Assembly (NCBI RefSeq): GCF_003202155.1
Contig: NZ_QFLI01000008.1
Span: forward strand, 186,001-250,000
Direction: 5' to 3'
Source of the DNA: Marinifilum breve
GTDB lineage: Bacteria; Bacteroidota; Bacteroidia; Bacteroidales; Marinifilaceae
Length of the DNA: 64,000 bases
The stretch's first letter is position 1. The number at the start of each line of letters is the position of its first letter. A program made the translations under genes and the position numbers. Shown here piece after piece: positions 43,424-52,875 of the stretch. Below the pieces are notes generated by a model. It did no database searches and was not told the origin of the DNA. It saw nothing but the letters and a program-made list of their open reading frames with translations.

Positions 43424-44254
43424 TTATTTCTTTTGATATACTCTTACAAAGTCTACTTCCATTGTTTGTGGAAATGCTTCCTTATCAATTCCTTTTACAC
43501 TTCCCCATGCACCACCAACTGCAACATTTAAAATCAGGTAAAATGGTTTGGTGTAAGGCCATTTTGATTCTCCAAGGCCTTCATTTTTGTACTCGAAAAA
43601 CAATTGCTCATCTACATAACATTTCATGATATCTTCAGACCATTCCAGTATGTATGAGTGAAAATTTTCAGTCGCATCGGGAATATTAATAATTGCAGTT
43701 TGCTGCGTTCCTTTTTGCCACTGATAATCTTTTGAATGAGCAGATGCATGAATTACTCCTTTATCATGCCCAACATGTTCCATGATATCAATCTCACCTA
43801 TATCCGGCCAGTTTCCATCTTGGAATGACCAGTCTCCTGGCATCATCCAAATTGCAGGCCAAGTGCCTCTTCCATTGGGAAGTTTTGCTCTTACCTCAAT
43901 TTTTCCATGCAACCAATCCGATTTGGAGTTCAATCTGGCAGATGAATAGTCCTTACCTTCTATACTTTCCTGAAGTGCGGTAATGTGAAGCACTCCATTC
44001 TCGACCCATGCGTTTTCTTTTCTGTCTTGAGTGTAATGTTGCAATTCATTATTTCCCCAACCGTTACTGTTTCCTTCTGTATCGTAAATCCATTTTGCAG
44101 AGTCTGGTAATCCTTTATAATCGAATTCATCAGACCACACCAATTGATACTCTTTTATTGCATTATTTTGCTTGGATTTATCTCTTTTGTTAAAGTTGCA
44201 TGAAGAAAAAAGAAGACAGAATACACCCATTATCAAACAAGCTGTTGATCTCAT
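43424..44254 (-). CDS. GH16 laminarinase-type beta-glucanase (lipoprotein)
   Basis: A 276-residue lipoprotein (LLFSSC, C19) with one GH16 domain. The catalytic ExDxxE motif is complete in IGEIDIMEH (E154, D156, E159), within the surroundings of laminarinases (GRGTWPAIWMMPG before, HASAHSKDYQW after). It would cut beta-1,3 bonds in laminarin, mostly inside the chain. There are no extra modules. It is downstream of a strong hairpin that separates it from the susCD-SGBP-GH16 block, and directly in front of the sugar-porter gene. Confidence 0.94.
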   Translation of the reverse strand: MRSTACLIMGVFCLLFSSCNFNKRDKSKQNNAIKEYQLVWSDEFDYKGLPDSAKWIYDTEGNSNGWGNNELQHYTQDRKENAWVENGVLHITALQESIEGKDYSSARLNSKSDWLHGKIEVRAKLPNGRGTWPAIWMMPGDWSFQDGNWPDIGEIDIMEHVGHDKGVIHASAHSKDYQWQKGTQQTAIINIPDATENFHSYILEWSEDIMKCYVDEQLFFEYKNEGLGESKWPYTKPFYLILNVAVGGAWGSVKGIDKEAFPQTMEVDFVRVYQKK

Positions 44255-44286
44255 ATTTTAAAGATTTAGCTTAATGATTAAGTATT

Positions 44287-44319
44287 TATAGGCTGTTCAA
44301 ATAACAGGAACAGCCTATA
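44287..44319 (-). other. Strong hairpin between the two GH16 genes
   Basis: A perfect 12-base-pair stem (TATAGGCTGTTC at 44287-44298 with GAACAGCCTATA at 44308-44319), loop of 9. No T-tract follows on the minus strand. It probably protects or partly terminates the upstream susCD block. Confidence 0.65.
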
Positions 44320-44332
44320 TCTTTTTTCATAA

Positions 44333-45970
44333 TTATTGATATACTCTTACGTAGTCAATTTCCATAGAAGATTCAGTAAAAGCAGGATCAATAGTACCTC
44401 CAAGTGTACCACCCATAGCCACATTCATAATCAGAAATTGATCAGCATTGTAAGGCCAGTTGTCTGCGTTTTTGTCTACCGGTGCATAGGTGTAATAAAC
44501 CTCATCGTCAATCAGGAATGTAATCTGATTTTCAGACCAGTTTACAGAATACACATGAAATTCATCTGAAGCATCAGCAACAGTTGTTGATGCCATATTT
44601 TCGGTTGCTCCCGAACTTGATGGAGTATGCAATGCACACTGAATATGTCCAGGATTGTTACCAATACCTTCCATGATATCAATTTCTCCACAAGCTGGCC
44701 ATCCTACATCAGGGAAATTTGCTCCCAACATCCAAATTGCAGGCCATGTACCACCGCCTGTAGGCAGTTTAGCACGAACGTCAACCCTTCCGTAAGTGAA
44801 CTCAAATTTATCTTGAGTCTTCAAACGAGCTGAAGTATAAGATCCTCCATCTGCTTTTGCAGTGATTTTTAAAGTCCCTTCTGAAATGCTGGCATTAGCT
44901 GCATCGTTAGTATAAGTTTGAGATTCATTATTACCCCAACCTCCAGCACCAAGGTCATAATCCCATTTTGCAGCATCAGGAGTTCCGTCAGTATCAAACT
45001 CATCCGACCATACTAAATTGGTATACTCTACATCAACACCGGCTGGTTCCTGACTAGGTTTTGTTGAAGTGAAAATATGATACCATGCAAAAGTGTCATC
45101 TTCTTCAACACGAACTCTTAAAATATTATTAGTAATCTCAATGATTTCATAAGTACTCGTACCAACATACCAGCACATGAATCCATTATCTGATATACTA
45201 AAGCTAGTTCCTCTATAACCTCCATCTTCTGTTGCAATTGAACTTGCTGGTGCAAAAGTTACATTTTTCACGCCATATAAACCTGGAGCTACATCTTCAC
45301 CGTAACACAAGTCACCTTCTACTCCAATTTTACCTGCATAAGTTCCTGGTATAAAGGCTGAACCCACAGTTTGTTCAAATATTACACCTCCTTCAGTTTT
45401 TGTGAATACAAACTCAGCATCATACATACATTCTTTTTCGAAAGCTGTAGCAGCATACCATGCAGCATATGCTTTACCCGAATCTTCAAAGTTTGGTCCT
45501 AAACCAGTATGCGCTGGTTGATCAGCTGCCCAATACCATGTTTTACTAGTGCCACCAGTTAAGAAGGCTACTGCTTCTTCATCACTGAAACTACTAAACA
45601 CTTCAACTTGAACTGATTTGCTTGTTGTTACACCTCCGGTTCCAACAGCTAAAACTGTAACATTGTAAGTATTAATTCCAGGTAGTGAGAATCTGTGAGT
45701 TATCTTACCATCTGCAGAAACTTCTTTATCAGTTCCATCTCCAAAAACATAGGTGTAGTTTATTTCATTATTAGCCGTTGCATTGAAATTCACAAAGCCA
45801 GTTCCATCTCCATAAGGGTTCTCAGCATCAACGCCTACCACCTCAAAACTAATTTCCAAATTAGTTGGGGTCTCTATTTTTCCTAATTCGTAATCATCTT
45901 CCTGACATGCGGAAAATAGCGTCAGAATGCTAATCAGAATTACACTCATATATTTATAATATTTCAACAT
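44333..45970 (-). CDS. PKD-containing GH16 beta-1,3-glucanase (surface lipoprotein)
   Basis: A 545-residue lipoprotein (FSAC, C22; M8 at 45949 is an equally good start). After the anchor come a PKD-like domain (about 35-125), a middle region of about 190 residues without a family I recognise (TGGTSKTWYWAADQPAHTG start), and the C-terminal GH16 domain (about 315-545) with ACGEIDIMEG (E429, D431, E434). The middle region often occurs in GH16 surface enzymes of Bacteroidota and may bind glycan. Its place directly after the surface glycan-binding protein suggests a surface endo-laminarinase that makes fragments for SusC/D. Confidence 0.92.
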   Translation of the reverse strand: MLKYYKYMSVILISILTLFSACQEDDYELGKIETPTNLEISFEVVGVDAENPYGDGTGFVNFNATANNEINYTYVFGDGTDKEVSADGKITHRFSLPGINTYNVTVLAVGTGGVTTSKSVQVEVFSSFSDEEAVAFLTGGTSKTWYWAADQPAHTGLGPNFEDSGKAYAAWYAATAFEKECMYDAEFVFTKTEGGVIFEQTVGSAFIPGTYAGKIGVEGDLCYGEDVAPGLYGVKNVTFAPASSIATEDGGYRGTSFSISDNGFMCWYVGTSTYEIIEITNNILRVRVEEDDTFAWYHIFTSTKPSQEPAGVDVEYTNLVWSDEFDTDGTPDAAKWDYDLGAGGWGNNESQTYTNDAANASISEGTLKITAKADGGSYTSARLKTQDKFEFTYGRVDVRAKLPTGGGTWPAIWMLGANFPDVGWPACGEIDIMEGIGNNPGHIQCALHTPSSSGATENMASTTVADASDEFHVYSVNWSENQITFLIDDEVYYTYAPVDKNADNWPYNADQFLIMNVAMGGTLGGTIDPAFTESSMEIDYVRVYQ

Positions 45971-45980
45971 TGCTCAAAGT

Positions 45981-48020
45981 TTAATTGGTTAATTCAATAT
46001 CATCAAAATAGTAGGTAAAATCAGCAGAACCATCTCCTGTTGTACCGTTATCAAATATTAAAACAATATTATGGTATGATTTTGTAGCGTCGATTCCTGA
46101 GTAATCATAGGTCAATTCTTCCCATGTATTCGCCACGGTAGTTGTTAATTCAACTTCATAATTCACACTTGAATCGTCCTTATTTTCTACCTTAAACAAC
46201 ACCTTCGCACCTACTTTATTGGACCACACTTTCATTTTCACTTTCTTGTAAGTTGCAAAGTCCATTGGGTTCTCGAGTGAAAAGTAAGCTCCACCCCAGG
46301 TTTGTCCACCATTCTTAACCATTTGTCCAACTTTTGAACTTGTGTTAATTCCAGAAACGTCGGGATTATCGATTACAGATGCATTTCCACCATCGAAATT
46401 TGTAAACTCAGGAGCTGTTCCTTCAAAATCCTGCAAGCTTAATGCTGCACTACCTGAACCACCTTCATTTGCTAAACCAATTTCATCATAATAGTAAACT
46501 GAATCATCACCCGTATTACCAAAGTCAAAGAAGATAACCACTTTTACATAGTCAGCTGCAGGAGCATCGCTAAAGTCATAAGTTAACTCTTCCCAGGCAT
46601 TTGCAATTGTAGTATTTACATCTACTTCATGAGTAATACTTGCATCAGCATTTTCAAGTTTTAATTTTACTACGATACCAGACTTTGGAGACCATGTTCT
46701 CACCTTAATCATGCTGTAGTTATCAAAATCCAATGCTGAGCTTGCTTCGAAAAATGCCCCTGCCCAGGTTTCTGAACCTGCAGTTTTTGTAAGCTGGGCA
46801 ACTTTAGCGGTTATATTTGCTCCTGTTGCATCAGGATTGTCAACCACCTCTACATCAGCAATATTTCCAAACACTGTAAATGTAGGTGCTGTTCCTTCAA
46901 AATCTTCAATTGAAGAGAAAGCTGGAATGGATGCAGGTACAAGTTTAATATCATCAAAGTAATAGTTCGAATCATCTCCATTGTTACCAAAATCGAAGAA
47001 AATTACTACTTTCTGATACTCATTTGCCTGATCGATGGCTGAAAAATCAAAAGTTAACTCCTCCCATTCGTTAGCTACTGTTGTTGTTGCATCTACTTCA
47101 AAACCGATATCACCATCTGCTAAGTTTTCAACTTTCAACTTCACTACAGCACCTGCTTTAGGAGACCAAACCTTAACTTTAAATGTTGTATTGCTTGAAA
47201 AATCAATTGGATTTTCAAGAGTTAAGAATGATCCAGCCCAAACTTCTGCTCCGGCAGCTTTAACAGATTGAGCAACCTTAGCACTTGTATTGATTCCAGA
47301 TACATCAGGATTATCAATTACAGATGAAGTTGTACCTCCAAAGTTTTCAAATGCATAATTGATCGTGAATGACTCAAAATCAACAGGTAAATTAACAGGA
47401 TCAGAAGCTTCAGGTACATTTACCGTTTCGGTATATTCTGTAGTTACCGCACCAGCACTCTTTGCTATAATTCTTACATCGTAATCACCAGGAGCTTCGT
47501 AAGTATGAGAAACTGACTCACCCGGCATTAACATTGTAGGTTCTTCATCTTCCACATCTCCAAAATATACTTCGAATACTGTTGCGAAATCCGCAGTTGC
47601 CGTTACGCTAACAATTCTTGGATTTTGAGCATCATTCGTAATGCTTACCTCCAAATTCTCAGGAGCCTTAAACGTTACATTTAATTCCTGAACGAATTCT
47701 GATGTTTTACCATTAATACTGGTAGCAATTATTTTTACCGAATATACTCCTTCCGTATAAACATGTTCAGCTACATCTCCTGGTTTATAAGTTTCTGTTT
47801 CCGAACCATCACCAAAATCAATAATAAATTCCTGAGCTCCCTCTGCGTTAGGAGTAATGCTAACAAGACCTGAATTATCTTGTGTGATATCGAATACTGC
47901 TTCCACATTAGTAGGAGCACCTATGTAATCTAACGAATACAAGTTATCTTCATCTGTTTCACAGGCAAAAAAGACACCTAGGATGAAAATAAATGCGCTT
48001 ATTTTAGTTAATATTTTCAT
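45981..48020 (-). CDS. Surface glycan-binding lipoprotein: two PKD-like domains and three tandem CBM-like repeats
   Basis: A 679-residue lipoprotein (VFFAC, C20) in the SusE/F position behind susD. Two PKD-like domains (about 35-118 and 119-203) act as a spacer. Then three repeats of about 150 residues follow (about 212-362, 371-515, 529-679). Each contains a DNPD.(S/T)G..(T/I).(A/S)KV stretch, a W(A/G)G(S/A)(F/Y) segment, a KV(K/R).WS.K.G strand, an AN.WEELT.D(F/Y)S motif, and a YY(F/Y)D(D/E)I end, like galactose-binding-fold CBMs. No catalytic motif is seen. It should hold laminarin on the cell surface beside GH16 and SusD. The family of the repeats is not known to me. Confidence 0.85.
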   Translation of the reverse strand: MKILTKISAFIFILGVFFACETDEDNLYSLDYIGAPTNVEAVFDITQDNSGLVSITPNAEGAQEFIIDFGDGSETETYKPGDVAEHVYTEGVYSVKIIATSINGKTSEFVQELNVTFKAPENLEVSITNDAQNPRIVSVTATADFATVFEVYFGDVEDEEPTMLMPGESVSHTYEAPGDYDVRIIAKSAGAVTTEYTETVNVPEASDPVNLPVDFESFTINYAFENFGGTTSSVIDNPDVSGINTSAKVAQSVKAAGAEVWAGSFLTLENPIDFSSNTTFKVKVWSPKAGAVVKLKVENLADGDIGFEVDATTTVANEWEELTFDFSAIDQANEYQKVVIFFDFGNNGDDSNYYFDDIKLVPASIPAFSSIEDFEGTAPTFTVFGNIADVEVVDNPDATGANITAKVAQLTKTAGSETWAGAFFEASSALDFDNYSMIKVRTWSPKSGIVVKLKLENADASITHEVDVNTTIANAWEELTYDFSDAPAADYVKVVIFFDFGNTGDDSVYYYDEIGLANEGGSGSAALSLQDFEGTAPEFTNFDGGNASVIDNPDVSGINTSSKVGQMVKNGGQTWGGAYFSLENPMDFATYKKVKMKVWSNKVGAKVLFKVENKDDSSVNYEVELTTTVANTWEELTYDYSGIDATKSYHNIVLIFDNGTTGDGSADFTYYFDDIELTN

Positions 48021-48035
48021 ATTGAATAATCTTGT

Positions 48036-49520
48036 TTAGTAATTAGGATTTTGTGACCAATTGCCATTTGAAAATTGAATTTCTTCAAGAGGAATAGGGA
48101 ATACTTCATGTTTACCCGCTACGAAACCTTCGATTTCATCAGCAGCTCTTCCTGTTCTAACAAGATCAAAGAAATGATGACCTTCTCCCATTAATTCAAC
48201 TCTTCTTTCATGATAAATTGCATCGGTTAATGCTGCACCTGTTAAGGTTACATCATGGTTGGTATCACCAAAAGCTCTTCTTCTTACTTCTGAAATGTAT
48301 TCTTGTGCTTTTGTATCTGAAATACCTCCACGGTTATATGCTTCTGCTGCCATAAGCAAAACATCTGCATAACGAATAGCTCTGTAATTATTCGGGTTGG
48401 TTAGGTTCAAATCTCCCTGAGCTTCTTCACTTCTTTTTCTTGGAAGATACTTTCTGTTAAAATAACCTGTATGCTCAAAACCTGTAGTATAGGATGCTCC
48501 CTCGCTTTCTGCCCAAGCAACAATATCTAAAATTGCAATATCTTTTCTAAGATCACCTGGCTCAAACTGATCTACAGCCTCTTGGGTTGGAACATTAAAA
48601 CTAAATCCTGAAGTAAACAATGGTCCATCGTAACCTCTTACACCACTAAAACCAACAGCAACATTTCCTTCGCTACATTGCAGACATCCAAATCCTGCAC
48701 CTTCAACATCAGTGTATTGAACTTCTAAAACAGACTCAACACCATTTTCACCTGACATTTCAAAAATATCATCATAATCTTCAACAAGAGAATAATTTGA
48801 ACTTGTGATTACCTCATCCAGTACATTTGCAGCCTCACTAAATTTATCCTGGAATAAGTATACTTTTCCTAGTAATGCTCTAGCTGCTCCTCTTGTTACT
48901 CTTCCTGTTTGCTCTGGCACATCTGGCAATACATCAATTGCATCAATTAAATCTTTTTCAATTTGTGCATAAACATCAGCTACCGGTGATCTAGGAATTG
49001 TAGTCTCATCTCCTAAAACAAAACGCTCATCTATTTTCAAAGGCACAGGACCAAACCATTTTACCAATTCAAAATAGTAATAAGCTCTTAGGAATTGAAC
49101 TTCTCCAATCATCGATAATCTTCCATCAAAATCGATTTTATCTTTAAACTCCATAAAGTAGTTTGCTCTCTGTACTCCTGCGAACATCCAATTCCACACA
49201 TCATGTAAGTTGCTATTTACCGGAGTGTGAATCATATCATCAACTTGCTGCCATCCAACAACATCAGTAGCACTTTCACCACCACACAAAGTATTATCAG
49301 ATGCAATTTCACCTAAAATTACATTCACATAGGTATATTGTAATGCATCATAAACACCGACCAAACCATTGTAATAGTCTTGCTCTGAGTTGAAAAAATT
49401 CTCAGAATCAATAGAATATTTTGGTGCTTCCTGAGCAAAATCATCTGAACAGGAAATCAATATATTAACGGCTAAAACAAAAGCCCCTAGAACTGCAATG
49501 CTATATTTTATTTTTTTCAT
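48036..49520 (-). CDS. SusD/RagB-family glycan-binding lipoprotein (PUL 2)
   Basis: A 494-residue SusD-family lipoprotein (signal ends in NILISC). Family landmarks are FNSEQDYYNGLVGVYDALQY near the N-terminus, EVQFLRAYYYFELVKWFGPV, RGAARALLGKVYLFQDKF, and the C-terminal AIRYADVLLMAAEAYNRGG and ELMGEGHHFFDLVRTGRA. It binds glucan at the surface and closes over SusC. Twelve bases separate it from susC. The paralogue in PUL 1 (22032) is only distantly related, in line with different glycans. Confidence 0.95.
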   Translation of the reverse strand: MKKIKYSIAVLGAFVLAVNILISCSDDFAQEAPKYSIDSENFFNSEQDYYNGLVGVYDALQYTYVNVILGEIASDNTLCGGESATDVVGWQQVDDMIHTPVNSNLHDVWNWMFAGVQRANYFMEFKDKIDFDGRLSMIGEVQFLRAYYYFELVKWFGPVPLKIDERFVLGDETTIPRSPVADVYAQIEKDLIDAIDVLPDVPEQTGRVTRGAARALLGKVYLFQDKFSEAANVLDEVITSSNYSLVEDYDDIFEMSGENGVESVLEVQYTDVEGAGFGCLQCSEGNVAVGFSGVRGYDGPLFTSGFSFNVPTQEAVDQFEPGDLRKDIAILDIVAWAESEGASYTTGFEHTGYFNRKYLPRKRSEEAQGDLNLTNPNNYRAIRYADVLLMAAEAYNRGGISDTKAQEYISEVRRRAFGDTNHDVTLTGAALTDAIYHERRVELMGEGHHFFDLVRTGRAADEIEGFVAGKHEVFPIPLEEIQFSNGNWSQNPNY

Positions 49521-49532
49521 GATTGAGCTTTT

Positions 49533-52500
49533 TTAAAAGTTTAGATTTAATCCGAACGTAAAGGTTCTCGCTGCAGGATAGAACCCATAATCGATTCCTG
49601 AAGTAATAGGATCGCCATTTGATGCAGCAGGATCATAACCAGTATAATCAGTGAATGTGTACAGATTGCTTACCGAACCGTAAAATCTTAGTTTTTCGAT
49701 TTTCAGTTTAGAAGTAATATTTTCAGGAAGTGTATAACCCAATTGTACGTTTTGAATTCTCAAGAAAGAAGCATCCTCAACATAGTAATCCGATATTACC
49801 TGATTTGCAGTAGCTCCTGTTGTTAGCCTTGGTACGGAGTTACTTGTACCTTCACCAGTCCAACGTTCCAAATTGGTACTTAGTTTATTTACATTCACAT
49901 TTGAACGTTCATAATTACGAAGTTTATCGTTGCCCAAAGATGCATATGCATAAGCTGAAAAATCGAAGTTCTTATAATTAATTGATAAGTTTAACCCCAT
50001 GGTTACATCTGGAATTGGATTTCCAATATATGTTCTATCATCAGCATTTATAACTCCATCATTGTTGGTATCAACATATCTTAAGTCACCAGGCTGAGCT
50101 TCTGCTCCCAAAGCAATTTGTGATGGGTGAGCATTAACTTCTGCCATATTTTGGAATAATCCGTCTGTTTTGTAACCAAAGAATGATCCAATAGGCTGTC
50201 CAACTGCCATTCTAGTTGGGCTAGGTTGTCCTACACTAAATTCACCAGCTTCGATAAATCCAGTTCCATTATTTACTTTAGTTACCTCATTATTTAAGGT
50301 TGTCATATTATAATTCACCTTAAACACCAAATCTTCACCAATTTTACCTCGGTAACCTAAAGCAAATTCAAATCCTCGGTTACGAACCTCACCTGCATTG
50401 ATCGTCGGTCCAGCAGCACCAGCACCACTAACACCTAGAATTCCGGAAACAGGTACACCTGCAACTAGCAAATCATTTGTAGTTTTTACGAAGTAATCAG
50501 CATTAATATCAATTTTGTTGTTCAATAATTTCACATCTAAACCAATATCAAATTGTTCAGACTCTTCCCATTTGATGGTATTATTTGGAAGTGCTCCAAT
50601 AGCTCTACCATTCACTAACTGTCCGTTGAATATATAGGTTGCTTCACCATCCATTAATGATAAAAATTTGTTAGGATCAATCTTATCAGAACCAAGGAAA
50701 CCATAACTTGCTCTTAACTTTATAAAGTCGATGAAATCCAAATCACTCATAAAATCCTCATCCGAAATTACCCAACCTGCAGTAGCTGAATTAAAGTACC
50801 CGACACTTTCATCTGGACCGAATTTGGTAGAAGCATCTCGTCTGAACATTCCAGAAAGCAAATATTTTCCTTCATAATCATATTGTAGACGAGCAAAATA
50901 TGATAACCTTCTATCATCGTAATCCCATGAATTATTCGTTTTTGCTTCACTTGTTCCTTCTGTTAACGAAATATCAGCAAATTCCCACGAGTTATTAGGC
51001 ACATCAAAACCTGTTGCATCTAAATGATCACCCCAGTTTTTATACACTGTAGTACCTACAGTTGCTGTTACATGATGTTTTTCAAGGAAAGTATTGTCAT
51101 AGGTAACAAAAGCATCGAATGTGTAATCATTGAAGTTATCTCTAGCTTGGAACACACTACTTCTTGCATTATCAAATACTTTTCCACCATAACTTATTTC
51201 CTTGGCAAACGATTTTTCCTTGCTACTACCTGTATTGAAACCAATACGAGCTGTTGCCTTTAATTGTGGAGAATAGGTATATTCCATACTGAAACTTCCA
51301 CTCAAACGATTCGACTTATAAATATTATAAGTATTATCAATTTGTGCCAATGGGTTGATAACCTCATTACCCAAACTGTTTGGTGCTAAAAAGAAAGAGC
51401 CATCTTCATTGTAAACTGGCATAGTGGAAGGCATATTTAAGGCATTAAACAATACCGATCCCAATCCATTTTCATTAATTGATCTTCTTCTTAAAAAAGT
51501 ATAAATAACTGATGATTTAAACTTTAACTTATCAGAAAGATCAATCCCTAAGTTCATTCTTGCAGTATTTCTCTTATATCCCGATTTATCTTTACCAACA
51601 ATACCTTTCTGATCTAAATCAGAAGCACTTAAAGAATACACCACATTATCAGAACCACCACTTAAACTCACATCATTCTTGTAGATAGGTGCAGTTGAGA
51701 ATACTTCATTTTGCCAATTGGTTCCTTTACCTAAATTTGAAATATTTGTAAATGGCAAATCTTCGCCATTTGCTGCGTAAGCTTCATTTAATAATACAGC
51801 ATACTCTGTTGCATTTAACACTGGTAATTTGCGAGAAGTCTCCTGAATACCAACAGAACTGTTAAAACGAATTGCAGGAGCCGTGTTCTTACGACCTGTT
51901 TTGGTTGTAACCAATACAACACCATTTGCACCAACTGTACCATAGATAGCTGCCTGGGCATCTTTTAACACTGTAATGCTTTCAATATCATCAGGACTTA
52001 AAGTTTCCAGTGACCCTTCATAGCCATCGATGATAACTACTGGAGAGGCATCCCCATTTGTAGAAATCCCACGAATTCTAATGTCCAAGCCAGCTCCCGG
52101 AGCTCCTGAAGAAGAACTTACCACAACACCTGAAGTTGTTCCTTGCAAAGCTTGCTCGGCTCTTACTGGTTTGATCTCTTCAATTGTCTTAGCTCCAAGT
52201 ACAGTTACTGCACCTGTAACATCTCTTTTTTTCTGAGTACCATAACCAACAACCACAACCTCTTCAAGTCCTGTAGTTTCAGTCATCAGAATTACATTAA
52301 CAACAGTTTGGTCTCCAACAAAAATCTCCTGTGTGGCAAAACCAATCATTGAAAACACCAAAGTAGCATCCTTTTGTGCCTCTATAGAATACTTACCATC
52401 AAAATCGGTTGACGTACCAACTGTTGTTCCTTTAACAACAACGGAAGCAAATGGAATAGGAGTTCCATCTTCTCCGGAGGTAACAATACCAGTTATAGCA

Positions 52501-52565
52501 TTATTTTGAGCAAATGCTTGCAAACAAAAGAGTGCCATAACTATTAACACAACTGTTTTTTTCAT
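49533..52565 (-). CDS. SusC/RagA TonB-dependent transporter (PUL 2)
   Basis: A 1010-residue outer-membrane transporter. Signal peptide (MKKTVVLIVMALFCLQAFAQ), carboxypeptidase-like domain (about 22-105, ITGIVTSGEDGTPIPFASVV), TonB box/plug start (GLEEVVVVGYGTQKKRDVTG), plug, and a barrel ending in TFTFGLNLNF. There is no STN domain, in contrast to the PUL 1 transporter, so control does not run through sigma/anti-sigma but fits the regulator at 52876. It is the first gene of the laminarin operon. The 310 bases upstream carry an array of phased ACATCA sites. Confidence 0.95.
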   Translation of the reverse strand: MKKTVVLIVMALFCLQAFAQNNAITGIVTSGEDGTPIPFASVVVKGTTVGTSTDFDGKYSIEAQKDATLVFSMIGFATQEIFVGDQTVVNVILMTETTGLEEVVVVGYGTQKKRDVTGAVTVLGAKTIEEIKPVRAEQALQGTTSGVVVSSSSGAPGAGLDIRIRGISTNGDASPVVIIDGYEGSLETLSPDDIESITVLKDAQAAIYGTVGANGVVLVTTKTGRKNTAPAIRFNSSVGIQETSRKLPVLNATEYAVLLNEAYAANGEDLPFTNISNLGKGTNWQNEVFSTAPIYKNDVSLSGGSDNVVYSLSASDLDQKGIVGKDKSGYKRNTARMNLGIDLSDKLKFKSSVIYTFLRRRSINENGLGSVLFNALNMPSTMPVYNEDGSFFLAPNSLGNEVINPLAQIDNTYNIYKSNRLSGSFSMEYTYSPQLKATARIGFNTGSSKEKSFAKEISYGGKVFDNARSSVFQARDNFNDYTFDAFVTYDNTFLEKHHVTATVGTTVYKNWGDHLDATGFDVPNNSWEFADISLTEGTSEAKTNNSWDYDDRRLSYFARLQYDYEGKYLLSGMFRRDASTKFGPDESVGYFNSATAGWVISDEDFMSDLDFIDFIKLRASYGFLGSDKIDPNKFLSLMDGEATYIFNGQLVNGRAIGALPNNTIKWEESEQFDIGLDVKLLNNKIDINADYFVKTTNDLLVAGVPVSGILGVSGAGAAGPTINAGEVRNRGFEFALGYRGKIGEDLVFKVNYNMTTLNNEVTKVNNGTGFIEAGEFSVGQPSPTRMAVGQPIGSFFGYKTDGLFQNMAEVNAHPSQIALGAEAQPGDLRYVDTNNDGVINADDRTYIGNPIPDVTMGLNLSINYKNFDFSAYAYASLGNDKLRNYERSNVNVNKLSTNLERWTGEGTSNSVPRLTTGATANQVISDYYVEDASFLRIQNVQLGYTLPENITSKLKIEKLRFYGSVSNLYTFTDYTGYDPAASNGDPITSGIDYGFYPAARTFTFGLNLNF

Positions 52566-52647
52566 AAATTTAGTTCGTTAAGATTAGAAAAAATTAGCTC
52601 ATAAATTTGGGTTACATTTATTCACCTAAATCGTTTGCAATATCTCC

Positions 52648-52664
52648 CAATGTTAACTCAATGT
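52648..52664 (+). promoter_or_regulatory. CAATGT pair, 11 bases apart, before PUL 2 susC
   Basis: CAATGT at 52648-52653 and 52659-52664. Its complement ACATTG resembles ACATCA of the next entry, in opposite orientation. On the minus strand a TTTG lies next to it and could serve as -33 box. Confidence 0.5.
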
Positions 52665-52677
52665 CAAAAAATCAGCT

Positions 52678-52727
52678 ACATCACGAACACATCATCAAAT
52701 AAAACCCAATACATCATTACTACATCA
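52678..52727 (+). promoter_or_regulatory. Phased ACATCA array before PUL 2 susC, regulator-binding candidate
   Basis: ACATCA occurs at 52678, 52689, 52711 and 52722: starts 11, 22 and 11 bases apart, so all lie on one face of the helix. The last two copies are part of an exact 11-base tandem repeat (TACATCATTAC). The array lies 113-163 bases upstream of the susC ATG. A single further copy lies at 55856-55861 by the 5' end of the regulator gene. Binding by the regulator at 52876 is inference. Confidence 0.6.
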
Positions 52728-52822
52728 TTACACTTTATCAAAGATTTAACTCATTGACTTAAAGATGTTTTGTAAATACAGCATTTCTTAAAAATTACAC
52801 ACGTCATATACATCAAAAAGCA

Positions 52823-52857
52823 AAAAGGGCAAATATGCCTCGCGGATCTGCTCTTTT
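52823..52857 (-). terminator. Imperfect terminator behind the PUL 2 regulator
   Basis: AAAAGGGCA (52823-52831) pairs with TGCTCTTTT (52849-52857) with one weak pair; on the minus strand TTTTTGCTTTTTG follows. The hairpin is imperfect on that strand, so this is a moderate call. Confidence 0.45.
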
Positions 52858-52875
52858 CTCTATAAATTGATATTT

